Below are positions 46,215 to 57,700 of a stretch of 64,000 bases of DNA, in pieces. A program made the position numbers and the translations under genes. The notes beneath the pieces were generated by a model, which was not told where the DNA came from, did not search any database, and saw only the letters and a list, made by a program, of their open reading frames with translations. The stretch covers positions 930,001 to 994,000 of the forward strand of contig JACGCM010000674.1 in assembly GCA_014058105.1 (NCBI GenBank), written 5' to 3'. Each line of letters opens with the position of its first letter. The first letter of the stretch is position 1. Source of the stretch: Kingdonia uniflora (taxonomy: Eukaryota > Streptophyta > Magnoliopsida > Ranunculales > Circaeasteraceae).

Positions 46215-46420
46215 AGAGGAGTTAAAAGGATTCCAAACAGTGTAAGGACTGATGGTGGAATTTTTATAGCATGAGAGATAAAGGAGTTAAAAAGGGATCC
46301 AAACGGTGTTAAGTTGTGGGATAAATTATTTTTGAATTTTTCTCTCTCATTCTATATGGTGTGTTTTGATTAGAAGAGATCAATTTTTGATCTCTTTAGA
46401 GAGATCAAATTTTTTTCCCT
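46215..46420. repeat. Element G right terminal inverted repeat
   Basis: Reverse complement of 44882-45085 over about 200 bp; outermost bases are AGGGAAAAAAATTTGATCTC. Confidence 0.88.
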
Positions 46421-46460
46421 CAACCCCAGATGGGTTTGAAGTTTAAACAACTCTATTTTC

Positions 46461-46530
46461 AGGAAAAAAAATTGATATCTCTAAAGATATCATTTATTGA
46501 TCTCTTCTAATCAAATCTTGTCATGTGGCA
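46461..46530. repeat. Second, related MULE terminal repeat (element H end)
   Basis: Begins AGGAAAAAAAATTGATATC and has CTAAAGATATC and TGATCTCTTCTAATCAAA, clearly of element G's TIR family. Only about 65 bp match. The partner repeat is not found before 49670. Confidence 0.65.
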
Positions 46531-47459
46531 GTTGGGATAAACTTTCAAAACCAAGTTAACTCCAACTTTAACACCACAGGTTGAGATTTTATTATTTAAT
46601 TTTATTATTTTAAAATAATTAAAATGTTTTCTCTCTCCTATTGAGTACCCACCATCTAGTATAAGAATTAACCATTCTATGTTTGAGCCTGTTTGAGTAG
46701 TTATGCCATCTTGCTCTAAAAATGACCTCACACAAGGCCAATTTTATGACTTGATAAGGAAGATGCGGCACTTTATGAGTCCCTACACGTAACATAGGAG
46801 GAAAAAGAGTTTGGATTTGGGAACACCATCGATTCCAACTCAGGCACATAAACAACACTATAGTAATTATTTGTAAACAAGGATTCTATAATAATAATAA
46901 TAATAATAATAACATATTAACAAGGCTTATCTTTACACAGTTTACACATAAATACTATCACCTTGCTTTTTATATCACGAACATGATAGTAATTATTAGC
47001 AAACAAGGTTTCACAACGTGAGAAAAAAATAAATAAGGATTCAGCAATTAAATTATTCATAAAAGACCAAATAAGAGAACAAACAATAAGGATATTCAAG
47101 TAACTGAAGAGCAAAACTTCAGATCCCCATATATTAGTGCAGTTAGGTTTAAACAATAGGAAATAAAAAATGAGTCAATTATTGATTAAAAAACCAACAA
47201 AGTTGTTGGTTCTAATCTTTAGTAACAAATTATTTCTCTAGTAAACCACCAATTCTGCAGTTACTCAAGTTCTTCCACCAATTTTAGGGTCATCAAATCT
47301 GCCACATAAAAATAATAAGAGTTTGGAACATAAAAAAAAAGGGCAAGTTGCATAGTATATAAAGTAATCAAAACTATATGGATATGGTACCTTTCCGATA
47401 GTAAAAAAAATTCTACAAATGTAACTCCTCTTCATTAGATGTTGATAAATTAAGAAGCT
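46531..47459. other. No gene recognised; probable element H interior
   Basis: AT-rich, with an (AAT)n run at about 46890-46912. Short minus-strand frames only. Confidence 0.5.
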
Positions 47460-49194
47460 AAACAAAATAAGAAACTTTATATGTTAGCAATGACCCCTCT
47501 TCGTTAATGCTCTCCACAACCAAATCCAACATGGAGAGATATTGATCTTGGAACTTTAAAAACATTTTTATAGTATACCTCTTAAATGCTTGACGAATTA
47601 TTGGCCACGTTGCCATCACATTAGGTTTTGATTGTCTGCAGTTAAAGTCTTGTTTTTTATTTTTCCATTTTCACGCCAATTTGCAAGTGCTCTATCATAC
47701 TGAATAACAAACTCCCGTAATGATAACGTTCTCTTGAAATACTTCTTCAAAAACCTATTAATGCCTTCACTTTGTTGGGTTGTTGTCATACCTTAACAAA
47801 AAATTACAAGTCAGCACAAAGTGAGTTCATTAAAGTTTTCCCCTTTTTTTTCTCTTTTTGAGTTACCTTTTATTCATTATTAACAAAAAGCACAATGAAT
47901 TGTGCAATAAAAAAGAATGTATAAAAACAATATCTAAATTATAAAATAAATATAAATAAATACCTGCACAAAAATATCGTCGAGTGCATACTTCAACCCA
48001 TTTTTCTCACAAAGGATATAAGCCTTTCATCCATACACTCTGCTCCAATTTATACTTAAATAGTTGTATATCGCAGCAAGATTGAAATTCATCCTCTATC
48101 TCTGCCTCATAGACACAAGTTTTGAATCTGGTATGAAAATGGCAAAGTTTCCAATCACTTAAGACAAATGCTTCACAACATTCTAGTATAGATGTCATAA
48201 GAACAAATGGTGATGAGTAGTTGGGAACACATCTTTAATAGCATTCCCAATATATGTTGTTTGATCTATGAAGATAGTAACTTGGTGCTTTCCATTCATT
48301 GCTTTCAAAAAAGTTTGAAAAATTCTATTTAAAAGTTATAGTTGTCTCATCTAACAACCAAACACACCCAAAAAAACCGACTGCCCATGGTTATTTATTC
48401 CGATAAAAGGAGCATATGGCTTTTCATATATGTTAGTTTGATAAATTGTGTCAAAACCTAGAACATCACCAACTAAACTGTAATCCGTTCTTGACTTTAC
48501 ATCAGCCCATAAATAACTACAAATCTCATTATTCTCGTCCATCTATATTGAGTAAAAAAACAAGGATTCTCTTTTCTCTTGGACAAGAAGTACTCAAAGA
48601 AGAGTTGTTCATTCCCTTTTTTTCCAATATCTCACTACGTCTCTTTCTTTGTAATACATTTGCACAATTTGGAAGTGTGAAGTTCAGATTTTGTACACCT
48701 CCTACTTCCAAACTTATTAGATCGAACATATTAGTCAATCTTATCCCCAAATCATATATGCTCTTCATCAATATCTTTTGTTTGTTACTTACACTTCATT
48801 GTGACCTCAAATGGTGTACTTCAGAAGGAAGTGCAAGATCATGATTATGGGTTTCATGAAGTTCTGTCATATGATAAAGGTTATCTGGAAACAACTTATA
48901 AACAAGTCTCGCTTCACAATTGCTTCTTATATTCAATCGTCTATTCGCAGGGGATCCTCTTGGATAATGTTTATACCAACCTTCTTTTGAGCAACATAGA
49001 ACTCTTCTCATAACTATTTTATCTAAACCTGATTGCTGAGTAGAGGAACCTTTACGTATACTAAACCCATTTAATCTCCCATAAAGATTGTAAAAATTAT
49101 AAGCTTCATCTTCTGATTTAAAAATCCTCCCAATTACCAAAATAGGATACAAATTTTGGTTACTTTTAGGTGGATCTTTACTTTCTGTATCCAT
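47460..49194 (-). pseudogene. FAR1-like MULE transposase, decayed
   Basis: Start chosen at MDTESKDPPKSNQN (49194). The FAR1 DNA-binding domain is readable to 48796: SEDEAYNFYNLYGRLNGFSI, RRVLCCSKEGW, CEARLVYK and HETHNHDLALPSEVHHLRS, with the C-C-H-H zinc-binding residues. After a stop, 48770-48530 and 48542-48351 give the MULE transposase domain (EICSYLWADVKSRTDYSLVG, TNIYEKPYAPFIGINNHGQS). 48198-48007 is the next part (FKTCVYEAEIEDEFQSC). An intron at about 47794-47961 separates it from MTTTQQSEGINRFLKKYF. Stops and shifts mean no full product. The adjacent TIR at 46461 suggests an element rather than a host FRS gene. Confidence 0.8.
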
Positions 49195-49669
49195 CCCAAA
49201 AAATAAGAATATCAATATTGGCAAAATACAACTTATGAGGATTGTGGTAAATAAAATTAAAAAGATACAATCAAAGAATGTCTTATAAGTAAAAGGTTTG
49301 AACTAATAAAGAAGAGTTATAATGTTAGCACTTTGGGATAATACTTCAATTGAACCTAAAAATAGGTACCTAACTTTAATGCTCTCATGTGGAGAAATCA
49401 ATCTTCCAAGATTGCACCTTATTAGGTTTTCAACTTTAGTAATTGTAAAAAAAAAAAAAATACTTTGAGAAAAGTTAGAATCTTGTCGTTGGAATTGCAT
49501 TTATTATTACTCACATAATTAACAATGTTATAGTTATTAAAATATTAATTAAAAGATACTTGGTGTACTTACTATATTGAATTGATGATGCCCTCTTCTT
49601 TTTTACTCTTGCTTGGAAGCTAGAATTAGGAATTAGGAATCATACTAGGGCTAATGAGAGGAAGATAGA
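49195..49669. other. No gene; upstream of FAR1-like gene
   Basis: AT-rich, possible promoter of the FAR1-like gene. No TIR mate recognised before element E begins. Confidence 0.55.
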
Positions 49670-50265
49670 TGTAGTAACCTACTTGCAGCCTTTGAGAACA
49701 GACACGATACTCAAAGACTACCGACAAGATCGAAGCCTACCATACTTACAAATCTGTCCAAGCCATGGTGAGTTTACCCTCGAGTCTACAAAAGCTTTGG
49801 TCACTGCTTCAGTCCAACTCAGTACCAGGTCGAAGGCAGACAACTATGGCAGACAAACCCTAGTACAAAACAATTATAAATAAGGAGGTATGTAATTGTA
49901 ATTTGACATCTCTTTAGTGACACCACCTTTCCTATCCTCTATAAATAGGAAAGGAGAACCACCATAGAGGGGTTAAGACTTTTCCCCCTCACAGACCCTT
50001 GAGAAGCTCTGGCCACCTTCAGACGCACTTTGGAAGCTTGAAAATTCAGTCTACTCGAGTCCAATACCTGTAATCTCATCCATTTATACAATCTCATCTT
50101 AAAATCCACGCTAAAGATTGTAGAGGAATCCCATTCTAGGACTCCACGCAAGCATGTCTATTTGAATCACTACATTTCTATTTATTACGCCTACTAGAAC
50201 CCTAGTTGAGTATTAATTATGTGGTGTAAGAGTGTGATCTCCCCCTACGAGATAAGGCCCTTACA
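49670..50265 (+). repeat. Element E 5' LTR
   Basis: 596 bp, TGTAGTAACC to GGCCCTTACA. TATA box TCTATAAATAGG at about 49938. Collinear with element A's split 3' LTR. Confidence 0.92.
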
Positions 50266-50283
50266 TTTGACACCATCTGTGTT
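50266..50283 (+). promoter_or_regulatory. Element E primer-binding site
   Basis: TTTGACACCATCTGTG follows the LTR, the same layout as element B's PBS, with changed bases. Confidence 0.7.
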
Positions 50284-50289
50284 ATTACC

Positions 50290-51905
50290 CTCACTTTCAA
50301 CGACTTTACCAAACTGAACACATTGGCAGTGGCTCCTAACCTTCGTTCAACTTCTGCCATAGTAGGATCCCCAATAGACAATATAGCCACGCAGCTTACC
50401 TTAATGCACAAACAATTCACCCAGGCCGAAGAGAGACATACTAACCAACTTAGATACGAGTACGAAGCCAAAAGATAGGAACTCAAAAATGAACGTCAAC
50501 GCCTCGTCGAGGAAACGAATAGACATAGCCGTGACTTCAAAGAGCTCCACAACTCTATTCGTGATCTACAACAAGCATGACCACAAGACACCCCAGTTTG
50601 GTATAGAGGCCCCGACCCTTCGTGGATCTCCACCTGTATGCTTAGGTCCAAACCCTTGAGTAGAGCTACCCCTAGTCCACCTTGGTGTCGACTGTACTAC
50701 CATCATATACTTGAAGGCTTTGTACACTTGGAAGTTGGCTCTGTACACTTGGAAGTTCCCGCTTATGAAGATTCAAGTAATTCAACCCTGCGAACAGCTA
50801 CACCTCCTAACCGCCGATAAGCCCAAGAGCGGTTGGGTAAGAAAAGTGAAGAGCATATCCCTCGATTGAAACCACATCAAACCGGAATAAATTGATCTCC
50901 CCCTCGACCAACTTATGAAACAAAATAAGAGCTCGGCCAATTGATCAAAGCCACAATTTGAATTAGCTCGAGCCCAACTCCCAGTACCTGGAGCTGGCTT
51001 AACAACCCACTATGCCCGAAGCTGTTATCCATCGACGTCTCATTAACTTTCCATACCCCCAAAATCCATAAATAAAGAAACACAGTCCCGCATCCTCGAG
51101 TTTCAAAACTTATTAAGTCTTCATTCCTCAGCAGATCATATCCTTTGTTGAATGTTCCCCACTAGCCTCACAGATAGACCACTCAAATGGTATCATAGCC
51201 TCCCCAACAGATCTATTAGAAGTTTTGAAGACCTATTAAGATTGTTCATCACTCACTTCACATTTAACAAGCACTGAGAGGTCAGAGTCGATGCCCTATT
51301 TAACATTCGAAAGACACAAATCGAAACACTCGAAAGTTTTACCAATAGATTCTTTGACAAGTCATGCAAAATTTAAAACCTCGACTGCACTAACATTATT
51401 TTAGCGTACTCCAATGCCTTCCCTAACCAAAGCCGCGTCAAGGAATACATCGTTCTCCAAAAGCCAACAATAGTCGAGGAGATGTTATCAAAAGTAAGCG
51501 GTTACATAGACCTTGACCGTATCTTAAAAAACAATAACCAAGGACCAACCAAAACCAATAATCAAGACAACCCAAGATAACCGAACATAACCATGGTCGC
51601 TCCTGATTATAATGGGACTGACAATACGAAACACAATACTCAAGAATATCAAATAGAAAGGCCGCAGAAAAAAAAATGTCAATGCCAATGCTACCCAAAC
51701 TTAACGTATCCATAAGAGCTATTCACCACATCATCCAGGCTGACCCAATATGGCAAGCCCCGTACCCAATCAAAGTTAGAAATGATGACCCATACTGCCA
51801 GAACCACAAGAATAATTGCCAACCAATAGAGAAGTGTTATGTTTTGCAACGATCACAAAAAATGATACTTAAAGAAGTACGATTGATCCAATATATCAAA
51901 GACAT
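50290..51905 (+). pseudogene. Element E gag
   Basis: N-terminal text reads VAPNLRSTSAIVGSPIDNIA and a charged helix (FTQAEERHTNQLRYEYEAKR), then many stops. The Retrotrans_gag domain is recognisable around 51150-51530: WYHSLPNRSIRSFEDLLRLF, FITHFTFNKH, ALFNIRKTQIETLESFTNRF and VEEMLSKVSGYIDL, the R-S-F-x-x-L-x-x-x-F and I-K-Q-x-x-x-E-S-L-x-x-F pattern of Tat-type gag. A zinc-binding remnant (YCQNHKNNCQPIEKC) is near 51790-51840. Gag would form the virus-like particle; this copy is dead. Confidence 0.8.
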
Positions 51906-52129
51906 CTGAGGCTACCTCGATGGGTCGTATCTCAAAACCCAGGCGGGACGCAACACTAGAGGAAACAAAGTGCATATCTTCTAAGCCAACATGATCAAAG
52001 TCAATAACATTGAAAGATGTCACACTCGAAGCAAGAGAAAAAAATTCAAAGAATGATACAAACTTACCTATACAAAAACATTACTAGTCCTCTTACCAGA
52101 AACCAGCCAATACCCACGACTCAAAGGCA

Positions 52130-52330
52130 TCTCCTTTGTCAACTGTGACGTCTCTCATGTAAAATTTCCATACTCAGATCTTCTGGCCATAATGGTAAAG
52201 ATCGAGCATATAATACTGCACACAATGCTCATCGATATCGACAGTGTAGCCGATGTACTTTTCCTTTAGACAATCAAAACAATGCTGATGATAGACCGTA
52301 TAACCTAGCAAACATCGAGCTAAAGAGTTT
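52130..52330 (+). pseudogene. Element E aspartic protease
   Basis: The plus strand reads HTMLIDIDSVADVLFL near 52219-52268, where the active-site D-T/S-G triad has changed to D-I-D, followed by a stop. Position between gag and RT is as expected. Confidence 0.65.
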
Positions 52331-52689
52331 TAACGATTCCACCGAAGTCACAGTCGGACGAATTAGCCTTCTGGCTACCACATGACCAATGGTGTTGAAG
52401 ACCAGCTTTTTGGTCATAGATAAGAAGTTTGAATACCTCGACATCTTAGGTCATGATTAGCTGCATGCCATAAAAGTGATACCCTCGACCTATCACCAGG
52501 TACTGTGGTTCACCACCCTAAGATGAACCTGGGACGTGAAAGGGTCCCAACGGCTAACCCAATCATACGAACACCCCTGAGATCAACTTGACCCAAAAGT
52601 TGGTAAAACCATAGTAATCACAGCAACTTGTTCCCCTCGAGCCCTTGACCATCCTAACCAATACATCCACTGTCGAGCCCACCGAATAC

Positions 52690-53313
52690 GTTGACCTTAA
52701 CTGCACCGGACGAGGTACATTCATTGGGAGTGCACTCACTAACGAAGAAAAACTAGAAATGACCCATTTCCTTCGACCTAATAAGGACGTATTTGCATAG
52801 ACTTTCCAAGAGATGCCATGACTCGATCCTACTCATGCCTCTCACAAACTCGACTTAGTAGCCAATTGCACAACAGTCAAACGGAAGAAACGAACCCTAT
52901 CTCCAAGGCTTTAAGAATCAGGTAACCTCAAAATTGATAAACTCCTAGCTGCAGGTTTCATCTGCAAAGTTAATATATACTGATTGGATCTCCAACATCG
53001 TAGTACTATGCAAAAACAATGGCATGATCCGAGTTGTGCTGACTTCACCGACCTCAACAAATATACCCCGAAGGATTGTTATCCCCTCCCAATCATCGTT
53101 GTGCTTCTCTATGCAACAGTCGGGCATGAGTGCATCTTTATGATGGATGCCACTTCAGGTTACAACCAAGGCCCCTTCTTGCCTGAAGATCAATGCAAAA
53201 CTATATTCATTACAATGCAAGGCTTGTATTGCCATGCCTTTTAGGCTTAAAAATACAGGTGCGGCCTACCAACAACTTCTCATAAGTATATTCAAACAAC
53301 TATTGGGGAAGTC
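52690..53313 (+). pseudogene. Element E reverse transcriptase, first half
   Basis: From about 52710 the text shows a TEEKLEM-like leader, then LLAAGFICKV, SNIVVLCKNNGMIRV, CADFTDLNKYTPKDCYPLP, MMDATSGYNQ and PEDQCKTIF, and in another frame MPFRLKNTGAAYQQLL. These are RT motifs 1 to 4 in order. The sequence ends at LLGK, where element C is inserted, one short step before the catalytic Y-x-D-D box, which lies at 63200 on the other side. Confidence 0.88.
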
Positions 53314-53630
53314 TGATCGATTATAAACTGACATCTTAAAATCACCATTAATATAAAATCTCCTAAACAATGCCTAAAATCATGCATTACAAGCCTAAAA
53401 TCAATGGGCTTCCATGCATGGGCCTTTGGTTGACAATTTTAAATAAGAATCATTGTTGGAGTGCATCACCCTTGTTCTTCGTTAAAAACCAGAAAATTGT
53501 ACGACTTGTTTATCATGTGACCTATTTCTGTAAATACAAACAAAAGCACTATTAGTGTCACATTTATTTAATAAATGACTAGGTAGATATAAATTTAGGA
53601 GTTGTACACGTAAATATTACGTGCCTATCA
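53314..53630 (-). repeat. Element C 3' LTR with large internal deletion
   Basis: 317 bp against 1100 bp in the 5' LTR. Both ends (TGATCGATTATAAAC, CGTGCCTATCA) are kept; about 760-780 bp are missing after GACATCTTAAAA. Confidence 0.93.
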
Positions 53631-55180
53631 AATACCCCCAAACTTATATTTTGCTAGTCCTCGAGCAAAAGTAAGCAAAAAACCATTTTCGCCTGTCACG
53701 CGGTTGCATTTAGGGTGTGCAACAATCTGTTAAACCCCCAGGTTTAGCCTGGTGGACAAGTGTTGTCTCGTGATGGTTTGCAGTGACTATACCCACAAAA
53801 GTCAATAATGACATTTTAAACAATTCTTGAATACACATGACTCATTTCCTGTGAACTTAACCTTACTTAGTTGTGAAAAAAATATATTAATGAAAAAATC
53901 CTTAAACTTGTTATTCTCCCAAGTATATCAAAAAATATTTTAAGCTTATCCGAAACTAGAGGTACTACCCCAAAATTAGAAAGATATTCAAATATTTTGA
54001 TTTAGCTATATTTGAGTGTACAATGAAAATAGTAGTATCGCCTAATACGTTGTCTAGAATAATTTACTCAGCTTTTGGTAGTCTAGTTCTCACTGGAATA
54101 AATTCAGCGGTCAGTTCGACAAGTACCTTAGTCAATTCGTCTTCCTAGAATTTTACTTTCTTTTCTTTTCTTTTGTAAGCCTTTTCTTTTGAGTACTTTG
54201 TTTCTTAGTGAAGCCGCCGTAACAAGGAGTTTTCGGTCAACAATCCCTCCAGTTGGCTAAGGTTGCCAGGGTGTGGTGCCCCATCATGACCTAGACTCAG
54301 GATTCTCACAAGTAATATTTTATTGTGCTCCTTTCACATAGTTCATGGTCAAACTCGAGATTGGTGATAATTTTTCCTCTTTCAGTTCTTAATCATGCGA
54401 GTAGCCTTGCAGCGTGAAAAGTTTTTAGAGCATATTTGGCTTATTTATTATTTTTTTCTAAGGAATGAACTTATTCTTAGGCAGTTGTCTCCCTTGAAGC
54501 AAACTATTCCAAACATAAATGCTAAATTTCCCTTATACTGAGCAAAAATCTATTAAAGGTATTAATTGCAAAACTACAATAAAGTGCACGTTTTCAAAAT
54601 ATGCCAAGTTTAACTTGAATTAGTCGCTAATAAAAAGATAGTACATTAAGCTTAAGATATTTCAAAATATTTTATTGTATACTTGGTACAATTTCAAAAT
54701 TTAGGTTTTTCCATAATATTTATGTCAAGGTAAAATCAGTTTAAGTGTTTGGAAATTCGTCAAGAATATATCATGCATTGCCAAAGTGCCATTATTTCAC
54801 TTTTCTTCAAAAAACATTTAAAGAAATGGTTTCCTACTCCCAAACTTAAATGAAACATTGCCTTCAATGTTTGAGAGCATACAAAAAAAATAGAGGATAA
54901 AAACAGGAATTTTTTACCTGAATGTGTCATGGGTTGCCTCCCAAGAAGCGTTAAGTTTACCGTCTTCAGCCAGACAAATGTACCCCCAAACTTAAAATTT
55001 TTAATATGACTGGAAGGGTACGAAATATCAGTTCTGATATACTGGATTATTTAGAAATGTTATCTCTTCATCAAAAGTATAGGACTCTAAGTACGGTTTT
55101 AATCGTTGGCCATTGACCTTAAAAACATTTCCATTCTTAGGGTCCTCTACCTCTACGGCTCCATGAGGATAAACATTTTT
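53631..55180 (-). other. Element C 3' UTR and polypurine tract
   Basis: No gene. The minus strand ends AAGTTTGGGGGTATT against the LTR, the polypurine tract. Collinear with element D 25790-27148. Confidence 0.8.
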
Positions 55181-55189
55181 AATTACAAA

Positions 55190-56060
55190 AGGGCCTTACC
55201 AACAAGAACGTAATTTCCCAGGAAATAAACGTAGCCGTGAATTGTAAAGTAACACTTTCTGATTAGGCTCAAAAGTTTTGCGAATAATTGACTTATCATG
55301 AAAAGTTTTAGTTCGTTCCTTGTAAATTTTTGCATTTTCATAAGCCTCGTGACGAAGTTCGTCAAGTTCAGAAAGTTGAAGTTTTCTATATGATCCGGCT
55401 TTATCCATTTCAAAGTTGAAGGCCTTTGTAGCCCAGAGGGTCTTGTGTTCCAATTCTACAAGTAAGTGGCAAGCCTTCCCAAAGACAAGTCTATAGGGTG
55501 ACATACCAATCGGGGTTTTATAAGTTGTTCGATATGCCCAATGGGAATCATCAAGACGATCAGACCAATCTTTATGATCGGTTCAAACAGTTTTTTCCAA
55601 AATTCTTTTGAGCTCCCGATTGGATACTTCGACTTGACCACTTGTTTGTGGATGATAAGGTGTGGCAACTTTATGAGTGATGGAGTAAGTTTTCAAAAGA
55701 TTTTGAAAGAAACGGTTACAAAAATGCTTACCACCATCACTAATAATTGCCCGAGGCGTGCCAAAACAATTAAAAATGGTTTTCAAAATTTTTACCACGG
55801 GCTTATGGTCATTCGTTTGACATGGCACCGCCTCAACCCATTTAGAAACATAATCGACTGCAACTAGAATGTAAAGGTAACAGTGAGAAGAAGGAAATGG
55901 GCCCATAAAGTCAATGCCCCAAACATCAAATAGTTCAAGAATAAGAATATTGTTCAAGGGCATCATGTTTCGATGAGAAATATTCCTGGTCCTTTGGCAC
56001 CTATCACATTTAGAACAAAAGGTATGTGCGTCACGAAAAAGGGTAGGCCAATAAAGACCA
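55190..56060 (-). pseudogene. Element C integrase
   Basis: Zinc-binding remnant [14 protein letters not shown] text near 56000, then core [28 protein letters not shown] (first Asp), [15 protein letters not shown] (second Asp) and [20 protein letters not shown] (Glu). A stop occurs at 55583 (KTV), then [20 protein letters not shown] and [14 protein letters not shown]. The C-terminus passes a stop at 55196. Same frame as the RT ORF upstream. Catalytic D-D-E residues are all readable. Confidence 0.92.
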
Positions 56061-56062
56061 GA

Positions 56063-57700
56063 TTAAAAGACTTTTGCAACAGTTTTCTTGCTCCCAAAAT
56101 GTCCTCCGTAAGCTAAGGTATGGCAAAATGTGAGTACACTATGGAACTCATCATTTGGGATGCATCTCCTGATCACTTGGTCAGAACAAAACTTATAAAG
56201 ATAAGGATCGTCCCAACTAAAACGTCTAACCTCAGGTAAGAATTTAGTTCTATCTTGTTTGGAAAAATGGGAAGGTAATCGTTGCGTCGCAAGATAATTG
56301 ACAATATCGGCGTACCAAGGCAGTTGTGAGACAGCCATGAGCTGCTCATCAGGAAATATCTCTAAGATAGGGAGAAAATCTTCAGCACCCTCAGTGAGAA
56401 TTCGACATAGATGATCCGCAACCACATTCTCAACACCTTTCTTATCTCGAATTTGGATATCAAATTCTTGTAACAAAAGAATCCATCTGATTAACCGAGG
56501 CTTAGCGTCATTTTTAGATAGTAAATACTTTAAGGCCGCATGGTCGGTGTAAATAATGATTTTGGATCCAACAAGGTATGATCGAAATTTCTCCAAGGCA
56601 AACGCAATGGCTAATAACTCCTTCTCCGTGGTGGAGTAATTTAACTGTGCGTCATTAAGCGTGCGACTAGCAAAGTAAATAACATGAGGCTTATTATCTA
56701 CTCTTTGCCCTAAAACTGCTCCAACAGCGAAATCTGAAGGGTCACACATGAGCTCGAAGGGAAGTTCCCAATTGGGAGGTTGGATGATAGGGGCAGAAGT
56801 TAATAAAAGTTTGAGCTTCCCAAAAGCTCCTAAACATGCATCATCAAAGTTGAAATCAGTGTCCTTAGCAAGTAAATTGCACAAGGGCTGGGAAATTTTA
56901 CTAAAATCTTTGATGAACCGGCGATAAAACCCAGCATGCCCCAAAAATGATCGAATGGCCTTAACCTTCAGAGGTAAAGGTAAAGAAGAAATAATGTCAA
57001 TCTTGGCATTATCGACTTCAATCCCTTTGTTGGAGATAATATGTCCAAGAACTATCCCTTGTGTCACTATGAAGTGACATTTTTCCCAGTTTAACACCAA
57101 ATTGGTTTGTGTACATCGTTTTAGCACGAGCTCTAAATGGTGTAAACATTCATCAAAAGATGATCCAAACACGGAAAAGTCATCCATAAAGATTTCAAGA
57201 AATTTATCAACTATATCAGAAAATATGTTCATCAAACAACGCTGGAATGTAGCGGGTGTATTGCATAACCCAAATGGCATACGTCGATAAGCATATGTCC
57301 CATATGGACATGTAAAAGTTGTCTTCTTCTGATCTTCTGGGGTAATAGAGATCTGATTGTATCCGGAATAACCGTCAAGAAAACAGTAATGACTTTTTCC
57401 GGCTAAGCGTTCAAGCATTTGATCAATAAAAGGAAGAGGAAAATTATTTTTCCTTGTGACCGTGTTTAATTTCTTGTAGTCGATACACACACGCCACCCG
57501 GTGGTCATGCAGGTAGGGATTAGGTCATTATTTTCATTCTCAACTACAGTAATCCCTGATTTCTTAGGTACAACCTGAACGAGACTGACCCACTTACTAT
57601 CCGAAATGGGGTATATGATACCCTAGTCCAAAAGTTTGAGAACTTCTTTCTTCACAACCTCCATTATGGTAGGATTCAGCCGTCGCTGCATCTCGCGAGA
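56063..57700 (-). pseudogene. Element C reverse transcriptase and RNase H
   Basis: A 481-codon open frame (57508-56063) holds nearly all of RT: WRVCIDYKKLN, FLDGYSGYNQI (catalytic Asp), MPFGLCNTPATFQRC, EIFMDDFSVFG (catalytic box), CHFIVTQGIVLGHIIS and FLGHAGFYRRFIKDF. RNase H follows: FELMCDPSDFAVGAVLGQR, YSTTEKELLAIAFALEKFR, YTDHAALKYLL and ENVVADHLCRI. The true start is further upstream: 57690-57509 encodes EVVKKEVLKLLD, stop, GIIYPISDSKWVS. So the internal Met at 57508 is not the real start. A frameshift near 57690 separates it from protease. Confidence 0.95.

Larger units (their letters stand above)
44882..46420. mobile_element. Element G: Pack-MULE with long TIRs
   Basis: Inverted repeats of about 200 bp (44882-45085 and 46215-46420) share TTTGATCTC-CTAAAGAGATC, TCTTCTAATCAAAACACACC and AATAATTTATCCCA. 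Nine-base flanks GAACCCCAG (44873-44881) and CAACCCCAG (46421-46429) match at eight of nine positions, the 9-bp duplication expected of Mutator-like elements. The inside carries no transposase but a C2-domain gene fragment, the definition of a Pack-MULE. Confidence 0.88.
49670..53313 (+). mobile_element. Element E: Tat-type Ty3/gypsy element, left part
   Basis: Same LTR family as element A. 5' LTR, PBS, gag, protease and the first half of RT are present in order on the plus strand, all with many stops. Element C interrupts it at 53313 (target AAGTC), and the RT resumes at 63186. The right part runs off the window. Confidence 0.92.

Noticed and set aside
47460..49194. Functional FRS/FAR1 host transcription factor
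   Set aside because: Several in-frame stops and shifts, and a MULE terminal repeat nearby.
4012..53313. A and E as two ends of one very large element
   Set aside because: E begins with a 5' LTR and PBS downstream of A's 3' LTR, so they are separate copies in the same orientation.
56063..57700. Endogenous pararetrovirus RT
   Set aside because: Integrase, two LTRs, PBS, PPT and a 5-bp target duplication show an LTR retrotransposon; RT text is Athila-like.
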